Positions 1 through 5,045 of a stretch of DNA of 5,144 nt are shown here, piece by piece. Source of the DNA: Planctomycetota bacterium (GTDB lineage Bacteria > Planctomycetota > Brocadiia > SM23-32); contig JAUVVP010000213.1 in assembly GCA_030604585.1 (NCBI GenBank), positions 1-5,144 on the forward strand, given 5' to 3'. The translations under genes were made by a program, and so were the position numbers. A model generated the notes under the pieces. The model did no database searches. It saw only the letters and a list, made by a program, of their open reading frames with translations, and was not told the DNA's origin. The first letter of the stretch is position 1, and each line of letters starts with the position of its first letter.

Positions 1-30
1 GCGCAATTGAGTGAGCGCGCCGAACCGTGC

Positions 31-65
31 TTGGTTGTTAGTTGCCAGTTGTCAGGTGTTAGTTG
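31..65 (+). repeat. Five degenerate heptamer repeats (consensus NNAGTTG), left array
   Basis: Units start at 31, 38, 45, 52 and 59. Two of them (38-44 and 59-65) are identical, TTAGTTG; the others keep a G..G core with one or two changes (CCAGTTG, TCAGGTG and TTGGTTG). The strict 7-bp period and shared core support a short tandem repeat. Its position downstream of the last gene and its lower GC than the surrounding DNA indicate intergenic sequence. Confidence 0.7.
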
Positions 66-157
66 GGGCTCTGATCAGCTTGCCCGGGTTTCGCAACCTA
101 TTGTGTAGCAATGAGTTACGACACCGCCGGCGACTAAGAACTGCCAACTGTCACCTG
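53..157. repeat. Inverted repeat formed by the two heptamer arrays
   Basis: Bases 53-66 (CAGGTGTTAGTTGG) and 144-157 (CCAACTGTCACCTG) are complementary at 12 of 14 positions, with 77 bp between them. That interval holds the palindromes CTGATCAG (71-78) and CCCGGG (83-88) and no credible gene. The structure lies just downstream of the fusion gene. It could be a remnant of a small mobile or REP-like element, or a 3' RNA structure. It lacks the T-run of an intrinsic terminator. Confidence 0.55.
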
Positions 158-158
158 C
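131..158 (-). repeat. Four degenerate heptamer repeats, right array, opposite orientation
   Basis: Read on the minus strand from 158 downward, the units are GCAGGTG, ACAGTTG, GCAGTTC and TTAGTCG. They share the NNAGTTG consensus and 7-bp period of the array at 31-65 but point the opposite way. The two arrays face each other across 65 bp. Confidence 0.65.
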
Positions 159-191
159 CCTGGCCCGTCTCACCGTATCAGGCGGGACTCA

Positions 192-1271
192 TTAAGCGAC
201 CGCGCAGGTGCTTAGCATGGCTGCGAGCGCCGCCACAATGCGCTCCGGCAGGATGCGCGCGAGGCATTGCGCCTGTTGTCGGCATTCGCTTCGCGCCCGG
301 ATGCCGCGGTGCGGCAAGCACCGGCACCTGCACTGCTCGAAGGCCGAGATGGCCTTGAACCTCTCCGTGCCACCACGCGGGTCCGAGGGGAAGACCTCGG
401 TGGGTCCGTAAAGGGCGACCACCGGCAGCTCCGAGGCCAGCGCTACGTGCAGTAGGCCGCCGTCCACCACCAGGGCGGCGTCGCACTTGCGCATCACCGC
501 TGCGGTGCCCGAGATGCTCAGGCTCCCGCAGAGGTTCAGGCCCTGCCGACCCGCTGCCTCGGCAAGCGACTCCACCCGGCGCCTGGAAGCCCCGTCGCCC
601 AGCAGAACGACTGAGCCTGCCACGCCCTCCCGCAGGAGCCTGTCAACGGCCGCCGCCATCAGGTCCAGCGGGTACTCGCGCTGGCGTATTGCCCGGCCCG
701 CCGCAGCGCCCACGGCCAGGAGCGGACGCTCCAGTTCGGCCATGCGGCGGCGTGCCGCCTTCAGAGCCCTGTCCTCCCAGATCGGTGGTGCGAACTGAAG
801 GGCCGTCGGGGCGCCGTCTCCCGCACCCAGCAGACGGCAGAAGGAGCTGATGTCGTAGAGGCCGGCGCCTTTCTGAGGCGGATCGTACGGCAGCCGCCCG
901 GGCCAGAGGGCCCCTGCCAGCCGCATGGTCCACGACCATTGGGGCACCCAGCCCCTGCGATTCTTCGCCCTGCTGAGCAGTCCCACCGGGCCGGCGAGCC
1001 GGGAAACCCAGGTGGACACCAGTTCGTCGGGCGCGCTGCGTCGGATGTCCCTGGCCAGGCGCAGCACTCTGGCAAGCGGCCGCGCCTCGAGATCAATCGG
1101 AACGTGCCGGTCCACGGGCGGCAGGCCGGCCATCGGCTGGTCGCTCCCGCTGTCGGGGGCCACGTATAGCGTCACGGATACGGCTTGATCGGACGCGCCC
1201 AGGCGCCGGATGGCGGGCGTGAGCCTCATCGTGTCCCCTATGCCGGCGGGCGCAATGACAGCCACCCTCCG
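192..1271 (-). other. GT9 glycosyltransferase domain (residues 554-912)
   Basis: The region opens with RVAVIAPAGIGDTMRLTP (554-572), the family 9 N-terminal strand followed by the conserved GxGD...P pattern. The second Rossmann half shows SVVLLGDG (773-780), NLCGSLSISGTAAVM (799-813), the donor-site signature VVDGGLLHVA (821-830, equivalent to nDSGxxHxA) and PVVALYGPT (836-844). A Cys-rich tail (C867, C869, C871, C883, C889, then L and I) resembles the CxxC...CM..I ending seen in many GT9 proteins. The usual KxWP before the second domain reads RQREYP. The core is therefore largely canonical and probably catalytic, transferring heptose or a related sugar from a nucleotide donor. The exact sugar cannot be deduced. 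Met544 (codon at 1299-1301) could be a relic start of a once-separate GT9 gene, with only a weak GGA-type site upstream. Confidence 0.85.
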
Positions 1272-2930
1272 CACCGGCCGGTCGGCGGGCAGGTCGCGCA
1301 TGCAATCGTCCACGTCAGCCGGGCGGGGTTCAGCCTGCCCCCGGTCAAGGATCGACCTGGCCCATAGCTCCAGCACCAGCAGTTGGTGCAGACGGCGGCC
1401 ATGTGAGGCCCGCCCCGTGCAGTGCTCGTCGAGCAGGCGGCGGACCTGATCCTGGTCGGTCCACCCCCGCCATCTCGTTCCCGGGTCCAGCAAGACGTCC
1501 CGGTCCAGTTCCCGCCACTCGGAACGCAGCCACTCGTCCAGGGGGGCGATCCGGCCACGTCTCCGAGGCCTGAGCATGTGCGGGGGCAGCCGGTCGCGCA
1601 TCGCCTTGCGCAAGAGGGCGTCAATGGCCAACCGGCCGCGGCACGCCGACCCTTGCACGCTCATCGTCCATGGGGCCAGACCCTCATCCAGGAAGGGCAT
1701 GCGGAGCTCCACGTCAGCCGCCGTGGACATCCTGTCCACGGTCGTCAGGACAGGCTCGGCCGGCACTGCCGGCCCGCTGGCTGAAGGCGCGCAGGCGAAG
1801 GGCGCTGATTTACTCTCCCCGCAGGAGCCCTCGCTCCCGTGGCCGGATAGCAGGGCGGCGACCTCATCCCGGGCGCGGCGGCAGAGCAAGTAAGTGGGAA
1901 TGGCCCAGGGGTCGGCGATAGGCTCGTCCATCTGGGAAGCCACAAAGGGCATGAGCCGCCCCGCGCGCGGCCCGACTATGATGGCCCGGTGCCGACTGCC
2001 GAGCCGGAGGGCCGTCTGCCGCGCCCGTTCGGCATCCGCAAGACCATCCACTCCGAAGCACACCGTGTAGGTAGGCGGGGGCCCCGGGATACCCTGAGCC
2101 ATCAGGGCGGCGATGATAGCCGAGCCGACGCCGCCCCACAGGATTGCCCCCACGGGGCCCCTCGCTCCCAGCCGAGCCTTAACCGCTTCTTCAAGGCGTT
2201 CTTGCAGTCCCACTGCCGTTGCTCTCGGCGGAGGCCTTCCCCTCTCGCCGTCGGGCGGGCGCCAATACTGCTTCCGGCGCAGCCGCCCGCCTTCCCAGGC
2301 CAGCAGGCAGCCCGGCAGCACCATCCGGTAGCCGCGCAGCATGCATCGGCCGGGCGGAGGATAGCCGTGCTCCAGGTAGTGCCGCAGGCAGAAGGGGTCC
2401 ACCTCGCGCGGGAGGCCTTTGTCAAGCAGCGCCGTCAGCTCGGAGGCGAACCAGAGCGCATTCCCGGCGTCATGGCGGAAGTAGAGGGGCTTCCGCCCGA
2501 ACTTGTCCCGGGCCAGCACGAGGCGTCCATCGTCCCGGCCGTCCCACAGAGCGAAAGCAAAGAGTCCGTGCAGATGTTCGACCACCGCATCTCCCCAGAT
2601 GCGGTAGCCCCGAAGTACGACCTCGGGTTCAGTCCCGGCGGAGAACTCCTCCCCCAGCCGCTTCAGCTCCGACCTCAGCTCCGGGGAGTTGTATATCCGG
2701 CCATCGAGGACAATGGCGATGGAGCCGCCCGGAGAGGCCGTCCGCACGTCGCCGGCCGATGACAGGGCGGCGGCCGCGAGACGCGCGGGACCCAGAACGG
2801 CTGCCGTCCGCCCCGACCGGCTGTGGTGGACCTCCGTGCCGTGGTCGTGGGGCCCGCGGCGCCTCAGCAACCCGACCCGCAGTGGCGGGATCGCCCGGGC
2901 GGGACCTGTCCAGCCGATGATGCCGCTCAT
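192..2930 (-). CDS. AsnB-like pseudoenzyme fused to a GT9 (heptosyltransferase-like) glycosyltransferase
   Basis: This 912-residue protein joins two families that are normally separate. Residues 1-530 resemble asparagine synthetase B (class II glutaminase domain, then ATP-pyrophosphatase synthetase domain). Residues 553-905 resemble glycosyltransferase family 9. A linker of about 22 residues rich in Arg, Asp and Pro (531-552) joins them. The start is secure: MSGIIG matches the family N-terminus (usually MCGIxG), and an in-frame TGA lies two codons upstream. No Shine-Dalgarno sits at normal distance; a purine-rich GGAGGGGG lies about 23 nt upstream. The stop is TAA. The reading frame is open throughout, yet the hallmark residues of both AsnB active sites are altered while the GT9 motifs remain. 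Inferred role: a sugar transferase in surface-glycan assembly, with the AsnB half serving as a structural, regulatory or substrate-binding module. Alternatives are a decaying gene, or two genes joined by loss of a stop or an assembly error. No signal peptide or membrane segment is apparent, so it is probably cytoplasmic. Confidence 0.9.
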   Translation of the reverse strand: MSGIIGWTGPARAIPPLRVGLLRRRGPHDHGTEVHHSRSGRTAAVLGPARLAAAALSSAGDVRTASPGGSIAIVLDGRIYNSPELRSELKRLGEEFSAGTEPEVVLRGYRIWGDAVVEHLHGLFAFALWDGRDDGRLVLARDKFGRKPLYFRHDAGNALWFASELTALLDKGLPREVDPFCLRHYLEHGYPPPGRCMLRGYRMVLPGCLLAWEGGRLRRKQYWRPPDGERGRPPPRATAVGLQERLEEAVKARLGARGPVGAILWGGVGSAIIAALMAQGIPGPPPTYTVCFGVDGLADAERARQTALRLGSRHRAIIVGPRAGRLMPFVASQMDEPIADPWAIPTYLLCRRARDEVAALLSGHGSEGSCGESKSAPFACAPSASGPAVPAEPVLTTVDRMSTAADVELRMPFLDEGLAPWTMSVQGSACRGRLAIDALLRKAMRDRLPPHMLRPRRRGRIAPLDEWLRSEWRELDRDVLLDPGTRWRGWTDQDQVRRLLDEHCTGRASHGRRLHQLLVLELWARSILDRGQAEPRPADVDDCMRDLPADRPVRRVAVIAPAGIGDTMRLTPAIRRLGASDQAVSVTLYVAPDSGSDQPMAGLPPVDRHVPIDLEARPLARVLRLARDIRRSAPDELVSTWVSRLAGPVGLLSRAKNRRGWVPQWSWTMRLAGALWPGRLPYDPPQKGAGLYDISSFCRLLGAGDGAPTALQFAPPIWEDRALKAARRRMAELERPLLAVGAAAGRAIRQREYPLDLMAAAVDRLLREGVAGSVVLLGDGASRRRVESLAEAAGRQGLNLCGSLSISGTAAVMRKCDAALVVDGGLLHVALASELPVVALYGPTEVFPSDPRGGTERFKAISAFEQCRCRCLPHRGIRARSECRQQAQCLARILPERIVAALAAMLSTCAVA
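1721..1774 (-). repeat. Cluster of three perfect inverted repeats inside the AsnB-like half
   Basis: Three dyads fall within 54 bp. The first is CCGTGGACA/TGTCCACGG (1721-1729 with 1733-1741, 9-bp stem, 3-nt loop). The second is CCTGTCC/GGACAGG (1731-1737 with 1748-1754, 10-nt loop). The third is GGCCGGC/GCCGGCC (1758-1764 with 1768-1774, 3-nt loop). The first two share bases and cannot form together. They encode residues 386-404, the Pro/Ala-rich stretch that replaces most of the missing part of the synthetase domain plus the conserved VDRMSTA motif. The first dyad may simply reflect codons of that motif. High GC favours chance stems, so function is unproven. Confidence 0.55.
2118..2138 (-). 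other. Altered PP-loop (SGGxDSS reads WGGVGSA)
   Basis: Codons 265-271 occupy the place of the ATP-pyrophosphatase signature of the AsnB synthetase domain. Gly266, Gly267 and Ser270 remain. The leading Ser is Trp (TGG), the invariant Asp is Gly269 (GGC, one base from GAC) and the last Ser is Ala271. The alignment is anchored by the preceding hydrophobic strand (PVGAIL) and the following helix. Confidence 0.85.
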
Positions 2931-2953
2931 GGTTCAGATCAACTTTGAGGCTT

Positions 2954-2961
2954 CCCCCTCC
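2954..2961 (-). promoter_or_regulatory. Strong but misplaced Shine-Dalgarno-like GGAGGGGG before the fusion gene
   Basis: This purine block would pair well with the 16S rRNA tail but lies 23 nt from the ATG at 2930, well beyond the normal 5-10 nt. The in-frame TGA at 2934-2936 rules out an earlier start for the fusion. The sequence nearer the ATG holds no substitute site. Confidence 0.35.
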
Positions 2962-3012
2962 GGAGCGAGCGAGTTCTGCTCCCTTGGCAAGGCCACGGCT
3001 GCCAAACGGCGG

Positions 3013-3900
3013 TCAAGCTTCGGGCCTGGGCCGCTTGCGGCAGAAGAAGATCTTTCGGTGGTTCGTGGCAAGAGGGTGTTGACTGCACTCTACGGGCCTC
3101 AGTACGTGCCGCCGGACGAGGCTCTGGCTGAAGCTGGTCTCGCCAATTGTGTCTACGGCGAATCCAGCCGACGCGACCCGCAGTGGGAAGTCCGCGCCGT
3201 AGATGCGCAGGTGGTTGTGCTCGCCGAATGCCTTCTCTCGGCCGGCCGGTGTCGTGATCGTCGGGTCCTCAAGCGTCACCCGCAGGTTGTCCTTCTGCGG
3301 AACGGTCAGGACGGCCGTTCCCCGGGGCTTCAGGACGCGGTGTATCTCTTTGAGGGCGCTCTGATCATCCTGCACATGCTCCAACACGTCACAGGCAACA
3401 ACGAGGTCATAGGACTCCGTGTGGACCGTCGGCATGTTGCTGATGTCGAGTCGCCGGTCCATGTCGGCTCTTTCCAGGTCGGCAGTTGCGTACTTGCGTG
3501 CGACGCGGCGGAAGAACGGTTGGAGATGCCGTTCGGGGGCGAAATGAAGGATGTCCTTCCCCAGAAGAAAAGAGGCGGACCGAAACTGCGGCACGTAGAT
3601 GAAGCTCGCCATAAGCAGCCGGTGCCTTATGTCGGAGGCGCACTGTGGGCAAATGGACATCGGACGCCACTTGCCGGCGATGAAACGCGTGCCTTTCCAA
3701 TCACATATCGGGCAGTGGACGCCGTTGCCGGTGAGCAGACGAAGGCGCAGCGCGCGGACCAGCGATCTGCACTTCCGATAGCCGGGTTTCAGCGCCTCCC
3801 GCACGGCCTCGGGAAGTTCCTCTGCAAGGCTTTCCCGGGCACGCATGAGGACCTGAAGCTCGAAGAGCCTCAGAACGGTCTCAGAGAATGCCATTCGCAT
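3013..3900 (-). CDS. Zinc-ribbon class I SAM-dependent methyltransferase
   Basis: This 295-residue protein probably transfers a methyl group from S-adenosylmethionine to a glycan or glycan precursor; the substrate is not visible. An Arg-rich helical N-terminus (1-55) leads to a likely zinc ribbon, CPIC at 63-66 and CPQC at 84-87, followed by RHR (92-94). A Rossmann methyltransferase domain follows. Motif I is the variant ILHFAPE (117-123) in place of the usual LDxGxGxG, as in a known subgroup often found in polysaccharide loci. Next come a strand-2 acid (TADLERADMD, 139-148), SYDLVVACDVLEHVQDD (163-179, motif II region) and HRVLKPRGTAVLTVP (187-201). EHNHLRIYGADF (227-238) fits the same subgroup. 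The stop is TGA. The reported start is the first ATG, but ATG at 3892-3894 is better spaced (8 nt) from the only GGGG upstream, so the protein may begin two codons later. The gene lies 60 bp after the CgeB-like gene and 82 bp before the fusion gene. Confidence 0.92.
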   Translation of the reverse strand: MRMAFSETVLRLFELQVLMRARESLAEELPEAVREALKPGYRKCRSLVRALRLRLLTGNGVHCPICDWKGTRFIAGKWRPMSICPQCASDIRHRLLMASFIYVPQFRSASFLLGKDILHFAPERHLQPFFRRVARKYATADLERADMDRRLDISNMPTVHTESYDLVVACDVLEHVQDDQSALKEIHRVLKPRGTAVLTVPQKDNLRVTLEDPTITTPAGREKAFGEHNHLRIYGADFPLRVASAGFAVDTIGETSFSQSLVRRHVLRPVECSQHPLATNHRKIFFCRKRPRPEA

Positions 3901-3902
3901 CG

Positions 3903-3906
3903 CCCC
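3903..3906 (-). promoter_or_regulatory. Weak ribosome binding site that bears on the methyltransferase start
   Basis: GGGG lies 2 nt before the first ATG (3898-3900) but 8 nt before the second in-frame ATG (3892-3894). The spacing favours the second as the real start, giving 293 residues. Nothing better is present upstream. Confidence 0.4.
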
Positions 3907-3920
3907 GCTGTAGCTTCTCT

Positions 3921-3947
3921 GCGGGCCTTGCCGGCCTGACCGGCCTG
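3921..3947 (+). repeat. Three 9-bp imperfect tandem repeats in the spacer between glycosyltransferase and methyltransferase
   Basis: The nonamers GCGGGCCTT, GCCGGCCTG and ACCGGCCTG follow one another without gaps. The last two differ at one base. They lie in the 60-bp spacer and contain GGCC palindromes that could form small stems. No T-run follows, so a terminator is not supported. Confidence 0.5.
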
Positions 3948-3960
3948 CGCAACGCAGCGT

Positions 3961-4998
3961 TCAACAGCCTTCGAATACGCGTTGGATCAGTTCTTCTGCC
4001 CTGCGTGTGTACTCGTGCTTCCCGGCGATCCTCAGCGCGTTGTCTCGAGTGCGTTCCCGGGCGCGCTTGTCACGCAAGAGCCTCTCGATTGCATCGTCCA
4101 GCTCCAGGGGGTCCCTGTAGTACCAGGCAGCTTGACCTTCGGGGAAGAACTCAGCCTGCTCGGACGTGTACGTAGACAACATCACGCCGCCGCTGGCGGG
4201 GATCTCCAGCGTGCGCATGTTGTGGCCTGGGACGTTCCACCAGTTCAGGATGTTCAGGCACACGTCTGCACCGGCGTATATCGCCGCGCAGTCCCGCCCG
4301 AACATGCGGCGTGCGTGGATGATGTGCCGGCCATCAAAACGCCGGGATGCTCGGCCCCATCCCGGTCCCCACAGTGCCACCTCGTGCCTGCGGATGCAAC
4401 CTATCTCCCGCTCTCGTGGGATGGTGTGCAAGCCAACGAAGACCACCCGGTGATCCCTCCCGCATTCCTCACAGTGAAAAGGTCGCCCGGGGGCGAACAC
4501 GTCGGTATCTGCCCCGAACGGAAGATACGAGGCGGAGACGGCATCCTTCGTGAGGCGATCCGCCAATGCCTTCTCCCAGATGAATACATGCGTGTACTCG
4601 CGGAGCACGGAGATCAAGTCGTGGCGCTGGGCTGACGGCTTCCGGGGGTCCAGCGGCACGCCGCAGTAGGGGTAATCGGCGTAGTAGTTGACGATGGGGA
4701 TGCTCTCTGCTGTTCTGATGCGGCGTATGGTCTCCGCATGTAGACAGGCGGCCTTGAACGCGACCACAAGCGAAGGTCGCAAGTAGCGCACGGCCTCGAT
4801 CGTGCTCAGGTTCACGCGATTCCAAAGCGTGCGCCGGAACAGGCGTCGTGGTACGCCGGCAATCGCTGGGCACGACGCCTGGAAGTAGGCCCGGTCCGAG
4901 TCGAAGCGGACGACTTCATGCCCGACCCGTTCGAACGCCCTGGCGTAGCTCGCCGCCAGCCGCCCTTCGTCGAGTGGGCCGATTACGAGTATCCTCAT
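3961..4998 (-). CDS. CgeB-like glycosyltransferase (GT-B fold)
   Basis: This 345-residue protein is probably a cytoplasmic glycosyltransferase for a surface glycan. The N-terminal strand MRILVIGPLDEGRLAASYAR (1-20) and ERVGHEVVRFD (23-33) begin the first Rossmann domain. PSLVVAFKA (75-83) and SIPIVNYYADYP (99-110) match the DUF3880/CgeB style of N-terminal domain. SYLPFGADTDVF (157-168) leads into the second domain, with VVFVGLH (185-191), VALWGPGW (207-214) and GADVCLNI (243-250). The signature of the Glyco_trans_1_2 family (PF13524) follows as GHNMRTLEIPASGGVMLS (258-275), EQAEFFPEG (280-288) and YYRDPLELDDAIERLL (293-308). Length and ends look complete. The ATG has a good ribosome binding site (AGGA five bases upstream). 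CEEC at 176-179 is a cysteine pair of unknown meaning. The gene precedes the methyltransferase in the same reading frame with a single TGA between them. The sugar transferred is unknown. Confidence 0.92.
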   Translation of the reverse strand: MRILVIGPLDEGRLAASYARAFERVGHEVVRFDSDRAYFQASCPAIAGVPRRLFRRTLWNRVNLSTIEAVRYLRPSLVVAFKAACLHAETIRRIRTAESIPIVNYYADYPYCGVPLDPRKPSAQRHDLISVLREYTHVFIWEKALADRLTKDAVSASYLPFGADTDVFAPGRPFHCEECGRDHRVVFVGLHTIPREREIGCIRRHEVALWGPGWGRASRRFDGRHIIHARRMFGRDCAAIYAGADVCLNILNWWNVPGHNMRTLEIPASGGVMLSTYTSEQAEFFPEGQAAWYYRDPLELDDAIERLLRDKRARERTRDNALRIAGKHEYTRRAEELIQRVFEGC

Positions 4999-4999
4999 G

Positions 5000-5008
5000 C
5001 CTTTCCTA
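5000..5008 (-). promoter_or_regulatory. Ribosome binding site of the CgeB-like gene
   Basis: The minus strand reads TAGGAAAGG here, ending just before the C that precedes the ATG at 4998. The AGGA core lies five bases from the start codon. This is the clearest Shine-Dalgarno in the window and supports the chosen start. Confidence 0.7.
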
Positions 5009-5045
5009 CCCCGGTCTGTCTAAGGGGCTACTGCAAGACCCGGAT

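Larger units (their letters stand above)
1341..2930 (-). other. Degenerate asparagine-synthetase-like region (residues 1-530)
   Basis: Family features still visible are RGPHDHG (25-31), DGRIYN (76-81, usually NGEIYN), FAFALWD (124-130), LARDKFGRKPLYF (139-151), DEPIADPWAIPTYLL (335-349), VDRMSTA (398-404) and MPFLD (411-415). Changed at hallmark positions: nucleophile Cys2 is Ser; the conserved Asn is Asp76; the Asp of SDxEV is Glu101; the PP-loop SGGxDSS is WGGVGSA (265-271), losing the first Ser and the Asp; GEGADELFGGY is GHGSEGSCGES (363-373); the Lys before GF is Arg457 and that Phe is Arg460. Only about 35 residues separate the SG loop from VDRMS, where family members usually have some 90 or more. 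Family knowledge predicts loss of both glutamine hydrolysis and acyl-adenylate formation. Beta-lactam synthetase and lasso-peptide synthetases lack the glutaminase Cys but keep the ATP loop, so this protein goes further. Confidence 0.85.

Noticed and set aside
31..158. CRISPR array
   Set aside because: The units are 7 bp, contiguous and degenerate, without spacers, and no cas gene is present.
11..358. Plus-strand frame of 115 codons covering the left intergenic region
   Set aside because: The N-terminal part translates the heptamer repeats and the rest is antisense to the GT9 C-terminus. No ribosome binding site or motif is present.
1273..1282. 10-bp palindrome ACCGGCCGGT in the fusion linker
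   Set aside because: It is short and fully explained by GC-rich Arg/Pro codons in the linker. No supporting context for a binding site.
1989..2762. Plus-strand open frame of 257 codons
   Set aside because: It is antisense to clear AsnB-like motifs, with Pro/Arg/Gln-rich low-complexity translation and no recognisable domain.
2689..3939. Long plus-strand open frame of 416 codons
   Set aside because: It runs antisense across the methyltransferase and the start of the fusion gene, shows no family motif, and is the kind of shadow frame expected opposite GC-rich genes.
3982..4635. Plus-strand open frame of 217 codons
   Set aside because: It lies opposite the well-supported CgeB-like glycosyltransferase and its translation matches no family I recognise.
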